From Garcia nutans (lineage: Eukaryota; Streptophyta; Magnoliopsida; Malpighiales; Euphorbiaceae), in the NCBI GenBank assembly GCA_947685225.1, contig CANTUV010000026.1:56009501-56073500 (forward strand): a DNA stretch of 64,000 nucleotides, read 5' to 3'. Position numbers and translations under genes: made by a program. Shown here piece by piece: positions 47,914 to 61,800 of this stretch (its first letter is position 1; each line of letters opens with the position of its first letter). The notes under the pieces are model-generated. The model saw only the letters and a list, made by a program, of their open reading frames with translations, did no database searches and was not told where the DNA came from.

Positions 47914-49823
47914 TACTCTTTTTTGGCTGTGTATTTAGACTTTCTTCTGAATTATATATCAGTAATATTGTTAAACTGCAAGCAAGCAAACAGCATTATT
48001 TTCTTGATCATTATGTTTTATTTTTTAGCTGATTAGTATTCTCTATGGCCATGATCATACTTAAGCATCAAGTTTGTGTTGCTGCTGCAAACTTAGATTC
48101 GAAGTTAGCCACCTTTAAAATAAATTATTCCCAAAAATTTACGGCAAAGAGAATCAAATTAACTGTCAAGACTCCAATTCAACAGGAGTATGCAACTCAG
48201 CAAAGGAATTTGATTTCAGTAATTGAAGATGAGGGACTTGAAGAATCGGCGTTGTTGGGCCAGAAAAACAGAAATAGTTGTAGCTGAAAATCAATTGTTT
48301 GTGATGATTGTTGTTAATTGTTAGTTAAGCCATTATTTATAGCTGTATTAGGTGTTATTTTTTTTGAGCTGTAATTTGTTATTTTTGTAATTAGAGCTGT
48401 AACAGAATGGAATTCCAATATAAGAGAAGAATGTAATAACTGAAGTATAGATCAGAAATATAATTCAATTTGCCTCTTAAACTAATTTCTTTTCCTCTCT
48501 CATTTCTGCTTCTTCCTGTTCCTCTGTTCTGCTCTCTTCTCTCTTGGCTCGTTGCTTCACTCCACCCTTGCAGATCCTTCCATGGCACAGGTACATGAAT
48601 TAACTTAGACATTGAAATCTATGGTGCTGCAGTGTTCGATTACAACCAAAACAAATGCATTTTCTAATAAACTTAAGTTCTGATATTTCTAATTGTAAAA
48701 ATGGTTTGGGAAGATGGACTTTTTGGGACAATTTACTGCCGGTTTACTTTCTCTGATAGGATTATATCTAAACAGAGTTAGATGGCTGCCAGGAGAGTAG
48801 TTCTTTTCATTTTCAGATTTATCAACCAAGGACAATGTAAATATTTATTCTAGTTTTAATTCTTGATAATATTTTTTCAAGGGGATATCAAAACTTGAAT
48901 CTGAGTAGAAACATTACGAAACAGCTACTTGCCTGATAGGCTACTGGTTCAAAAGCTATTGAAAATATGAAACATAATACTATTGAATGAAAATATGAAC
49001 ACAGACAATAGTCGATTTGATGATAAATACATGGATCAAGCAAATAAAATTACTTTGGTGTCATGGTGTGGCTAGTTAGCTTGCATCTTTTAAGATCATG
49101 AATTATAAATTGCCTAAATCTGATTTACAGAGCACCTCAGCATAAACCATTAATTGAATTCAGAAATCTATCTGCTAAATGCTGACTTACCAAAGTCGGA
49201 TCAGACACTAACACCCATATGTTGGCTTTCAGGTATAGTTTGGAATAAAGGTTTTTCGATCACATTTTTGTTGCATAGAAAAAACCGCTAGTGTATTAAC
49301 AATCAAACTCTTCAATGTTTAAAAAACTTACAGTTGACGGATTATTTTCTTTACAAACAAAGCAGTAAAGTTATGTTGAGAACAATAACGAAGTGAAATA
49401 TGATATTAATAAAAAAAAATTTAATTCTAATATTGATAACAAAAATAAATTTTAATTATATTATATATCGATCCGTCAAAGATAGTTTTTATTTTGAGTT
49501 ACAGTTGTGGAGGAACTCTGGGAGTTAGTTTTTCTTAACCAAAGAGTACTTTATTATTGTTTTTTCAGTCCAAATGTTGGTGTACATAATTGGGTAGGCC
49601 TCCCTCTTCTTAATCTCTCCCATTTCAAGTGTGCAGGGTATCTGATATTACATCTTTGGCATGATGCCAAGTAACTTCACTAACTATAAGCTAGTTAGTG
49701 CCTGCAGTATCTGTATGAAACTATGACGTATTTTCTTCGATGAGATTGTAACCTTTATGAAATCTCATCCTGTACTAGATATGAAATTCGGATCCCAGTG
49801 ATAAAAGGGGAAAAAAATTTCAG
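47914..49823. other. Spacer between NLR and NFD4-like gene
   Basis: A short frame at 48045-48287 has no recognisable similarity. The stretch from about 48290 to 48590 shows a T-rich then CT-rich run (TTTCCTCTCTCATTTCTGC), reminiscent of a copia LTR R region, but I could not define ends or a partner. The rest is unremarkable. Confidence 0.35.
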
Positions 49824-51685
49824 TTAAGTGGATTGAGTCAGCTTTTGTCTTCTTTCAAAATAGTCATATGCATGTCTGGTTCGCAGAAAAAGTACATAAC
49901 TTGAAATTAGGCCTACCAGTGAAATGCAACCCCAGGCTATGAATGTCTTCAAGTAGCATTGCCTACCCATGCACACCTTTTCTTTTCCCAACAAGTTCAG
50001 CAAGCTGGCGCTTCCTGCACTGGAATCATATAGTACAGCTGCAAGAAGACCATAGAGGAGAGATCCAATAGGGATGTTCGTAACGAGGATGTTATGATTG
50101 ACACCAGCGCTATTTGGCCCAAATAGCTCAGATGTGATTGATACAGCTGTTGAGAATATGAAGCCAGAGCTTAGTCCAAGCAGGGCGGTGCAAGCACGCA
50201 ATGCTCCCACACTGCCTGACGCAACCAGCAAAAAGAAGGCAATTGGTGTTGGCACGACTGCAACTGCCAACCAGCCAGTCCTTGCAAAGTACACCTTGCT
50301 GCATATTGGTAAACTTTCAAATCTTCAGTATTTTGAAAGTAAATTCAAAATTCTCTGCTGTGTATAGGCTGACTAGGGTCTACATTATCTAATAGAGCAA
50401 ATGCCTATCGCTCATTTTTTTCTGTTGCTAATCAGTATTGTGCATTAACAAAAATCTAGTTTTCACTTCAAATACATACTCGCAGAGGAAATCTGGGGCA
50501 CCGGAGAGCAAACGGCCAAAGAATGAGCATGATGAGTAGAGAGTGATGAGTGAACCTAGTTCTGAAGAGTATCCAAGTGACTCTGCAATCTGTCCTAGAT
50601 TATTACTGTAAACCAGCCCCATTGTTGCTCCACAGAAATATGCAATATAATATAGCCAAAAATCCAGTTTACGAACAAGCACTCGAGCTGGGTGCTCTTC
50701 ACCAAGCATAGTTAACCCATCCTTCTCCATTGCCTTCTCAAAACAACAAAAACAGTGCTCTTTCTCTGTCATTTCACAAGAATTGATATTTGAGTCATTA
50801 CTGTTTTCACTCACAATCAGTTCTTTAACAAGCTCAAGATGATAGATGTCGGCAAAATTGACGCTTGAACCATCAGAATCGAAATTTGCATGGATGGTAC
50901 GACTAGTCCACTTCCTTGCACACACAATTCCAGGCAAGCACAAAGGAAGGACTAATAGAAGAATAGCACCTCCAAGAAGGAAGCATGCTGTCGATTCAAC
51001 AGAGGATAGTGAATTCAAAAGGAGGAGATATAGGCCAGTAAAAATGGCTAGAATGTTGAGGATGAGAAAAATGGAGAAGTCACGGCGATTAGCATCAGCA
51101 GAGAGTTGCTGCAGAGGTGGTTGTTTGAGGATAGGGAGCAAGGCCAGGCCAGACACACATAGCGGGAGAACTGCATTTAAGAGGAGGTAAAGAGTAACAT
51201 TATCAGGGTTTATTGCATTAGCAGTAAGAGTATAGATGGCAGCAGTAATTCCATTGAAACTGGTGGTGAGTGATAAGGCTAATGCTTTGTTAGTTGTGAA
51301 GTTCCTTATGCATAAAACATAGCATACTGTGTTGAACCAACAGATGCTGCATCCAGCAGTTAAGCATAAGAGAAATACCTGTCAAAACAGCAATTATTGT
51401 TAGTGGAAACTAGTAGCCCTTTCAAAATGCAGTAACTTTATTGTTCATCTTCTAATATCCTCACCCGCACCCTCAACCAAAAGATTAAAATTTAGGCTAA
51501 AAAAATAAATTCAGCATTATTTGTAATTCTATTACAAACTTTTAATTTTGGAACATCTCTTACAATCACTTTCAAGTTTTTGCAATTCTATCACATATCT
51601 AATATCAAGGAAAATTAGACTTGAATTTGCTAACATGGTAGGCCTAATAAAAGTTCATAATAAAAATTTTATGCCTAAAGTTTAA

Positions 51686-51738
<53 letters not shown>

Positions 51739-54252
51739 GGCCTAAAATTTGTAAGCTTAACATAGCTTTTTCTTCTTTCTTTCTTTTTTGTATTGCAATC
51801 ACATCATATAATAATAAAAAAATTGCCTTTCAATGTTATGCACATGAAGCTATGATCCATGCAGAAAAGAAACTTCACTCTGCCAGCACTGAAACAATTT
51901 TATATAATAAACCACATTTAGAAAACACAAATTAGATACTCATTAACTAAGAAATTAAGTGACTCAAAATCTTAGTGAGACTTTAAAGAACTTTTTCCTC
52001 ATTTTATGTCCATTTGTAGAGATGCGCATAATAAAAAGTATATTTTGGTTGTGTACTTGTGTTTAAAGATACTTGGTCGGGCACTTTTGATTAAAGAAAA
52101 AAAAATCATGAAAAGTCAATATGACATTAATTCAAATATCCATTCATTTAAAATGAATATTTATCTAATTAGATGCTAAGAGACACATTCATCACATTTT
52201 TTTAGCAATAAGGTGGTATCATAAAATAATTTATTTATTTGTAGTTTATGTTCGTTTGTAGTCAACATAACAGAGTTTTTTCCCCTGTTACAAAAGGTAT
52301 TTTAAGACATTTCAAACTATTATCAAATTGGATTTAATTATTGTGAATGAAGTATACAGGTTAGAAAAATCTTGTGGTGTATATATATTTATATATAGAT
52401 AGATAGATAGATACAACTAACATAAGTGTATGCGAGTGAGAACTAAAACAGAGAAAAGAATGGTGGTTGACTATCTTAATCAATAAGAAGTTTCTTTATT
52501 TTCTTCTTTGGTGGGTTCAGTGTTGGTGGCGGTGAAAAAGGCATTGAAGTTATACGATGATATGTTGACCCTTAGAGATGAAGAAAATATATCATAGGTT
52601 GCTTAAAGATATATCATTCACATCAAAAGTAAAGAATTTGCAAGAAAAGAACAGTATCCCCTCTATACATTTTCACCCTAAAAATCAAACTAAAATACAA
52701 AATAAACTCACTTATCAACTGAACCAACCTTAAAAAAAGGGTTACTGGCTCTCTCAAACAAGGCTTCTCTTTCTAGTGTAGCGTAGGCTTGTTTTAACTG
52801 TCTTTCTTGTGCAAAATAGGTCTGTTGAGCTTCCAGAGAAAATAAATAAATAGAAGGGATTTTTTTAACTTCTGATATGGCTGTTATTGGTATGTTGTAT
52901 GCTAATTTTTTTCCCCATAAATTAATGAAGAAGAAGCAAGGTGATATAGAGATGGCCTTAGAGCTCTTACTTTGGGCATATTGAGCCTTGCTTAATTTAA
53001 AGCTAAGATAATGATATATAATAAATGTATGTCATCTTACGAAGACGGTAGAGAAAGCTAAGATAATGCCGATGATGGTGAGTATTTGTTTTCTTTCAGT
53101 TTTAGGAAACTGGAAAGTGATACATCTCTTATGAAAATGTTCAAGTGTCGATAGAATGACAGTCAGCTTTGAAGAATAAAGATCTTAAAAACCCATAATC
53201 TTTCATACTAAGGCAATTATATTATATATTTTTTATGGTTCTTGGACAGCTAAAAAGCTCCATTACCCCTAAATGATTTAATAATTAGCAAATAAATGTA
53301 TGTGTAACATATATGTGCCACACTAAAAAAATCTGTGTAACAGTTTATACACTAATGTGGAATAATATGTAGCAAATAAATGCATGCATGCATGTCCAGC
53401 CAATACTTAAAGATAAAATTTCCTGTTGAAATTATGACTAAGTTTATGGCCTAAAAGAAACACCAACAATGGTATAAAGAAAAAATATTAACCTAAAGAA
53501 ACAAAAAATATTTTCTTTTTTTGAACACTTAACTATAAGTTAGTATCCACTTTTGAAAGTTATGTTATGTTTCTTTCACTAGCCATTTTGCTTGATCAAA
53601 TAAACTAACATTCTATATTGTTGCGTTGATTTGAAGTTGTTATTCCCAGATTTTCCAATAAATTCACTGGTTTTCCTAGAATGAAGAGGACAAACAAACA
53701 ATCACAAGGAAGAAAAAATTGGAAGAAGAAAAAAAAACAAATAGAAAAGTAGGCCAAAAAAAGGAGAAAAGCAAATTAGCAAAAATTTTTCATCAGCAAA
53801 AGAAAATGGGACTACAACGGAAAAAGGAAAAAAAAACCACAAAAAGCTAAACAACAATAATATATTAGCAAAGAAAATTCTCCAACAAAAAAAAAAGGAA
53901 ACAAGGAAGCAAGAGATTTTATCAAGAAAATGGAGAAACTAACCAGAAAATAAGGCAAAGAAATGATTTGGGTAATGACAAGCCATTGTAGACCATAGCC
54001 AAGGAGACCCATACAAGCGGCCACAATCAACACAGCCCAGGCAGGAAAATACTCAAGGAACAAGCCAGAACACCATCCAAAAGCTTTTCCCACATCAGAA
54101 GCCATAGCCAAGTCATTTAATTGAACCTGAGAAATCCCAAGAACAGATTTCAAAGTTGAAGAATAAGATGAGAAATCGAAATTTGTTCCTGTAAATGCCT
54201 GAATCCATATTACTGCCACTAAAATAATCCATTTTCTTGACTGCTCCACCAT
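49824..54252 (-). CDS. Nodulin-like/NFD4-type major facilitator transporter
   Basis: Three exons on the minus strand: 53944-54252, 50480-51378 and 49824-50298. GT-AG sites and phases agree, giving 560 residues. An in-frame ATG at 54276 would add eight residues, but the start at 54252 (MVEQSRKW) matches the family start. The family has a nodulin-like domain followed by a major-facilitator half; NUCLEAR FUSION DEFECTIVE 4 is a named member. Recognisable stretches are WIQAFTGTNFDFSSYSSTLK, VLGISQVQLNDLAMASDVGK and LLGYGLQWLVI in exon 1. In exon 2 they are VFLLCLTAGCSICWFNTV and LGQIAESLGYSSELGSLITL, and in exon 3 VYFARTGWLAVAV. About twelve hydrophobic segments are evident, with a hydrophilic central loop in exon 2. 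The substrate is unknown. Intron 1 is 2.6 kb and contains a (TA)n microsatellite. Confidence 0.9.
51691..51735. repeat. (TA)n microsatellite in NFD4-like intron 1
   Basis: About 22 perfect TA units. A second, short GATA/TAGA run lies near 52398-52412 in the same intron. Confidence 0.95.
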
Positions 54253-54276
54253 TTGGGTATTTTTGTATGTAAACAT

Positions 54277-55882
54277 AGTTTAATTTAATTAATTTCTCTG
54301 CCAAAACAGCATAAATTGTTTTGAGAGAGAAATTGAAAAGAGGAGAGTCAGAGAGAAGGGAAAAGAGTAGAGATTTTAAAGGGTATTTGTATCTTTAATA
54401 ATAGCTTAATTTAAGGGGTGATTCTGGTGGGCATTGTCCATTAAAAAATTGCATATTTTCTTTAAAATTTTTGGAGCTTTAAGAGATGGTGGCTCTGCTT
54501 TGTGTCCTCTTTGGATCTGTTTATGTGTTAAAAAGATAAAAGTTGTAAACTAAATGATTAAAGCAATTAAAAAATACAAGTATACCAACATGCCATTAAA
54601 TAATTGTGTACAGTTTGAAGTTCTGTTGATATGATAGATTTAATGGTTTAAAAATAAGGGGTTTTTTTTTTTATTAATATGCGCACATGTTTAGCGGACA
54701 CAAACTAGAAAAATCTTAAATAGAAAGAAATGTTTGAAAATTTACCAATGTCTTAATTTGAAGCTTATCAATAAAATTAAAAATTTATCAATATATATAT
54801 ATATATTATATAATAATAGCAACCCTATAATATTGGATAGTAAAAAAACAAAAGTAAAAAAATTAGAGCACCATCACTTTTTTTTAGTATTACAATATGA
54901 TAAAGATTATGTCTTGACGAGAACAACGTCACTTATATTAAGAAAAATTATATAAAAAGAAAGAAATATATTAACTTATTGTATAACGTGCATTTTTTCT
55001 TACTCCATTATCATATTAGAAATAATGAAGTGGTTGTAGGTGTTTGATTTTCAGACGTAAGAAAGAAAGTAGCCCCACCTCACATGGATTAGAGAAGTTG
55101 GCTTAAATGATTAGAGAAGCTGGATTAGAGAAGTTGGCTTAAATGATTCAAGCTAACTATTAGCCCCTCTAACCAATTAATATTTTTTTTTGAACATTCT
55201 CTATTTAATTAATATTCCATGTATGTAAATGTAATCCTTTCTTTTTAATATCAATCAAATTTCTTATTAAAAAGTTGAAATTTCTTCTTTTTTTTCTTTT
55301 TTTTTTTTTTAGCAATGAGAAAAGATGGAAAAGAAAAAATCTAACAAAGTAAATCTTTTGTTGTTCTAGGTTAAACATGCACTAACGCTAAGCTATGTCG
55401 GAAAAATAATTTTATTACTACGTTGTATTAAAAAATAAAAAAGGAAACCAACATTTTTCCGTCATTTTTTAGGTGCAGAAATGAAGATGTCATCTTCCCT
55501 TCTAGTTCACCAGCTAAGTGAGGTCGCTTAGACCTAAATTCTAAGCAATTTCTGGTCAATAACTTTTATAATACTTCGATATTTATGGGATTGTCGGAAC
55601 TATTGGTGAACATAATTACACAGAATAACAGGCACCAATAAGAAGTGCATTATCCAGCGATAATATGATACTATTAATTAAACACATACAACAATAATAG
55701 TTTCGCTTTCACATGATATCATGTCATGTTACAAACAACATATGAAGTTTCCCAAGATATTACAGGAAATTTCTTCACCCTGCTACAAAAAAAATAGCAT
55801 TTCTATTTTTACAACATAAAGGTCGTTCGATGGTTGTGGTGAAACTTATATGCACAATTTTCTCTAACCCTGCACAAAAAGA
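54277..55882. other. Spacer between the NFD4-like promoter and the next gene
   Basis: Contains the NFD4-like promoter and 5' UTR on the right of the gene and the 3' flank of the large gene. No other gene was recognised. A 36-base period repeat sits at 55086-55148. Confidence 0.5.
55086..55148. repeat. Two-copy 36-bp direct repeat
   Basis: Blocks at 55086-55112 and 55122-55148 are identical over 27 bases, beginning GGATTAGAGAAGTTGGC. This looks like a simple local tandem duplication. Confidence 0.85.
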
Positions 55883-58800
55883 TCATGAATGTTTTCTTTC
55901 CCATTTCCCTTCACGTCTTCCTCCGTCCCTTTCTCTCCGCTCCATTACTTGTCTGGACTTGCTCCCTCTAGATCCATGTCTTTGAGTAGACCCAAATCCA
56001 CCATATTGTCCATCAAAAGCTGACATCAGATCTGCATCACCCACACTACCGGTATCACCCGAGTCCTTACTTCCATCAAAATTTTCTTCATAACTGCTGC
56101 CACATTCATCACTGCGATCCCGGGATTGAAGGATGGTGGGTGGCTGGCCTGAAAATGGTCGAGACCCTGACAACACAACAGCAGGCATTCCCATAGATGA
56201 TGAAACAGTTGAAATTTCATGCTGCAAACTGCTACTATTGGTTCTCGTGACCCCTTCATTACTTGATCTTCCATTTTCTCTCTCGCGATACCTGTCCCGA
56301 GGCCTGTAGACAAAGATTCATTTAAACCAACACAATTTCTACAGATACTGCATTGCACCTTCAGTAAGGTGCATCTTCTGGCTGCTAATAAGGATCTTAC
56401 ACATTTTTCCTAATTGAGGCGTAATATTAAGAACCCCCAATATAATAAATAAATAAACGACTTGAAATGGTAAACCCTGGATGACCCTAAACCGATTAGA
56501 AATTGAACCAAACCGACCCAAACATGCCTGAAATAACCCTACTTAACCTAACTGCCATCTCCACTCCGATTGAACTTGAAGCAATGCCTCAAATTTTACC
56601 AATTTTTGTATGGTTGCTTATTTAGTAAGAGCATTGTCACTTGACTATAGCATAAACAGAGTTTACATAAAAATTACAATCCATTAGTCATCTAGCAATA
56701 AAATTGAGAAACAATTTAGTGAACCTGGTTGGAATCAACCTGCCCTAGGTCATGCCTTGAATTTTGGCAAAAATGTAAAAGGAACTAGGAAGCTTTAGTG
56801 CACTATATTTTTGGTACATGTTCCTTTCATTTTTTTTTTCTTTTTTTCTAATTTCTTCCTTCACTAGAAACTAAACCTTAAGAGTGTCAAGTTGTGCAAT
56901 AAATTACAGTTTATTTTAAATTTCATCATTTCACTGTTAGCATCTAGTTCTTATTTACATATATTATTTCGTAAAACTACAAGTTGGAGTCAATTGAACC
57001 ATCCTTTAGGAAATAATTCATACCTGCTATGAGTGGATGAAGAAAAGTCACGCCGTGACAAACGAAGTCCTGATTCAGCCTGCTCCAATTCACGCTGAAG
57101 TTCTCTCTGCATGCAAATGTGCACCATATCATGCAAACCATTGCAGAAACCAATAATTGGATTCTTACTTTCAGATAAGAACACCTACAACCTTCAAATC
57201 TTAACCACTTTCAGGAAGAGTTTGCGGAACCAAAGTTCAGATACAATGGCCAGACATTTTGCACCCAGCACATAATAATAAAACTATATTGCAATAGGAA
57301 AACTTTGATGCAAAAATTGCAAAAAAAGAAAAAAGGCATAAATCTATTACTCTGCCAATTACATTGAACTTGCTCCACCCTTCTTTTTTCTTTAATTCAG
57401 TTTAGATCAGGCCCCACCCACTCAACAGCTGCATAGAGGTTTATCTCGAACCAACCCAACCGAAGCTCACCTTTGAAATGAATTGGACTTAAGAGTTCAC
57501 ATTTATATGAGGTCCAACCCCACAAATGAAAAATGTATATTTTTTACTTTTTTATTAATATACAATTGATTTAGTCAAAGACATAGGCCCAAATAGTCGG
57601 GCCAGCTAGGTCCAGACTGAAGTTGAGAAATCCTAGACCAACTTTTGAACAGGTCTTTTCCCTATAGCAGAACAAATGCATGCAGATACATGGAAATACA
57701 AAGATAATTAAAAACTAAGGAGACAGCTAAAAAGGAATAGAGACAAGTTTGGATAAGAGGAAGAGAAACATATGCTTTCCTCAGCATTGATACCTGATGA
57801 CTTAATATGGCTATGACAATGCAAAGAGTGATTACTAATTTTCGTGCAATGGATGTGATAATCAGTTCCCATTATAAAATTCACAAGTAAATTGTAACAG
57901 TCATGTTTAAAGCTACACAAATTAATACTCAAATGCATGCTTTAGCACCACCAACCAAATTATTGAGAATTTTTTGGTTCGTTGAAGGTAACCATTGGGT
58001 CAATCTTGCACAAACCAAAACCGAAACAGTTTAAACAAAACGTAGATTCATTGCTTTAATCTATTCATCCAGTCAGTTTGCTCTCCAAGAACCCCATCAG
58101 ATAGAGTTGAGGAGGAGAAGGAAAGGCAATAATCACAAAATGATTGAACATAGCAGTCTTCGTACTTGAAAATTAGTTCCACAAACCAAGTTCACTCAGG
58201 ACAATAATAGGGCATCATGATCCTTTATTATATTATGGCAGGATAGAAAACCTCCCATCAGAAAAGGAAGTAAAAACCACAACTGGAAGGCCATCCATAT
58301 GAAGAGAGGAGCCGTGTAAAGTCTTTACCTGTGTTTGCCTCTCCTTCTCCATGTCAAGATTGTGTTGGAGCTCCCTAGTTTTTGCACGCTCAAGTTCCAG
58401 CAATTGCTGTCTCTCAATCTCCTTTTCTGCTTCAGCTGTCTTTTGTCTGCAAACAGTGAGGCACAACTATTACAAACAACTGTTTCTAAACAGCTTTCAT
58501 GGCATTCAACTGAGAACAACTTAGAAACATAAGCAGAACCTATCAAGTTCGCGGAGAAGTTCCTCTTCTCGTAAAGTGGCCTCTTCTAGATATTTCTGAC
58601 GGGCACGTCTCATAAGTTGCTTCTTTTGCCTGCGGGCCACAATTTCTTCTTGGAGTTTGGACTTATCTCTGATGAAAGAGAAGAACAGCAAGCCATAATA
58701 TGAAATTTGTTAACAATTTAACTTATAGCATCCTATCAATTAGGAAACAGATAAAAGTACTATCAGCAGAAATTCATACCAAAAGGCTAGACACTAGTTG

Positions 58801-61800
58801 AATCCAATACTTGCTTGAGCAAGAGGATTTCAGCATAAGAGAATAATATTGCTGCAGAACTAATTTTTGACGACCTATACAATGCTATTGTATCTCTAAA
58901 AAGAAAAGAAAGGTGGAAAAGGTACATAAGATTTTAGATAAATCAATAATTTACTTCAATGGATAAAAGTAAAGCAGCATGCTCATTGTTATTGTAGACA
59001 TCAGACAACTCTGTTGCATGTGCAGCTATCCTAGGGACTGAAAAATGAAAATGCTATTAGAAGCGTGTTTGTACCACCATATAAACATCTTATTCAACTG
59101 CTTTTACATTTTGTCTTACAAGCTTCATAGATAAACAAAGTTGCCAATGACGCACATTGAAAGATATACATCAGCATACGTGTTCAAACTGAAGATTGTG
59201 CCAACTCCACAAATAAAAGAAGGATTTGAGAAAAGAATACCAGCCACTTGTTTCATTGGTATTTGATAATATATATTTCCCTTCTTTGGACTAACTTCAT
59301 TTTTTGCGAATTACAGCTGAAAGTAAAAAACTAAAAGATATAGTACATACAAGGAACGAATGTGATCCTTAATTTCCTTGAGACGGCTATCATCCTTTGC
59401 AGAAGCTGAAAAAGGAACAAAGTAATTGCAATGGTAAGAAAGCTAAATTCCTGAAGTAGGAATTTCAAGCTGTCAATAACAGAAGTACGACTATAATTGG
59501 GATGAAAATTCTTACCAGTAACCAATGGAATTTGCCTCTCTTCCTTGGGGTCTGCTGTTGATTCTTTCGTAGCATTTTCTTTTTGAAGAATGTCCAATTC
59601 TACTTCGGCCTCTTCAAGTTCCTGCAATATATACAGGCATATTAAGCCAGTCTACTAATTTAGGAGTCAAAAAACATCATAGCTACAGATCAGATATTAT
59701 TACCATTGCCTCTTCATCAATTTTTTGTGAGAACACATCAAAGTAAGAACGAACTGAAGTTAGATTGGCAAGAACCTGCAACAAATTAATCAACAAATAG
59801 TTAGAAGTTGATAAAGAAAAAAAAATTCCTAACATGAATGAAGGAGGAATTACATTCTTCATCTATAGGAACAACTACCCTCCGTTATTATATTGATGCA
59901 ATCAAGGAAAGAGAAAATGACTTAAGTAGTTTTTTTTTTTTTGACTTTCAATTATCAGTTCTACTTTTCTCATCTAAGCCCTAACCTTCGAACCTTCTAT
60001 CCTAATATAGCAGGTCAATCCCTTAAGAAATCAAGGGTTTTAGTGTTGTTTCAGAAATTTAGGGATCTAATCAAGGTTTTTAGCGCTATTTCAGAAATTT
60101 AGGGATATACAACTTTTTAAGGATCATTATTCCAATCGGAAATGTTTTAGCAGTTGATTTCTGTTTATCCAGTTTAGCACTTAGTTTAGTTTTCCTAGTT
60201 AGTAGTAGTATAAGATAAATCTCTATAAATACTTACGCAACCTAATAATAAGAATTTCATTTGAAAAGCTTGGTCCCTATTTTATATATCCCACTTAAAC
60301 AATTTCTTCTTTTGTCGATGCTGCAACATTACCGCGGATACTGTTTACACAGCCTCCGGGTTTTCCAATTTTCTTCCCTGCTACTACATTACATATCCCA
60401 TCATTTCTCTTACCTGAAGAATTGCTTCACGGGTGCACCCAAACTCTGAATCAACTTGCTTTGAAGAATTTGAACTGAGAACTTCTTTCAAGGCCTTACA
60501 AAATAGTGTGGTTCAGTAAATCATAGAACTGCTATTGAACAAGTGATATTAAAACAGCTGAAAAAAAAAAAAGCCACTTCCAACAACAATGCTTCGGCAT
60601 ATCATTTCCCCATGTATGCATGTAAATACATGACATGCAAGTGAATTAGTGTAGAAGTGCTTTCAAACTGTTATGCTGTAGCCAGAAATTTGCAATGCCT
60701 TCACCCAGTTCTGAGACAAACCTCTTTTGCTTCATTTCCTTCATCTCTCAATCTACATAAGACTTCACAAGCATTTTTCTCTAAATCACCAACATTGCGT
60801 CCTATAAAATAAGTGATAACCAAAGAGGAAAAAATATATACAGATCATTTAGTGCCCTCAACAATCATTCTTTTGCGGTGAACAAAATGAAAAGTAGGAC
60901 TATACCAGTTGTAGAAAATCCTATAGTCTCAATATTTCTCCAAACTTCTTGAGGTATCAAAGAAATGTCTTCAGCAGGGGAGTACAGGCAGGCACCAGCA
61001 ACAAGTGCTAATGAGAGACGCAGTAATGGACTCTCACATGTTGGATGAGTAACTTTTCCCAAAATATGAAGGATACTATCAACAGCAGCAAGAAAAGATT
61101 GCAAGTGGTGCCGGGGAGCGTACGGAATATAACTTATCAGAAGGGCCATAGCATTAATTCTTAAAGGTAATAATGTGTCTGACGATGCAAGCAAAACCAC
61201 CTGATCCCATGTACTTGAAACCAGAAGTGAAAGAAATGGCTCAGGAACTGAAACAACTAAGCCTGGTGAAAGCAAGTTATTGCAAAATGCAGAAGACTGT
61301 AAAACTACTACATTCGCATCTTGGCCAACTAACCTACCCAGATGCTTGAGAGCTATAAACCGTTGCTCAGGTTCGGCATGACCGAGCAGCGTAACAAATA
61401 GATCAGTGAGAGGCCCATCACTCTCTTGAAGGCTATGGATACCTCTCACAAATAACATTGACAACCATTTATCAGATCTCAAGCGCCAGGGCATTTTCGG
61501 GGCACTGCAAGCAAAAAATTTTATTGCACAACATATAGCATCAATGACATTGTCCAGCCGAAAACAATAGGGTACTCCAAGTAGACAATCAAGTATTAGG
61601 GATGCCACTTCCCAGCAATGATTTTCTTGGAGCTTCATAATGATTTCAGCAAGACCCTCTAGACCAATCCTCCAATGAACTGGAAAGTCTTCAGCTGATT
61701 TAAATGGAAAAGAATTTTCACTGCCATCTTCTTCAGCATTTTGAAATTGGGGCGCAATTGAAGATAAGCATCTAGAGTACATAAAACACTGAGCTGATGT

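Noticed and set aside
48290..48600. Possible solo LTR
   Set aside because: T-rich and CT-rich composition resembles some LTR R regions, but no TG/CA ends, target duplication or partner could be defined.
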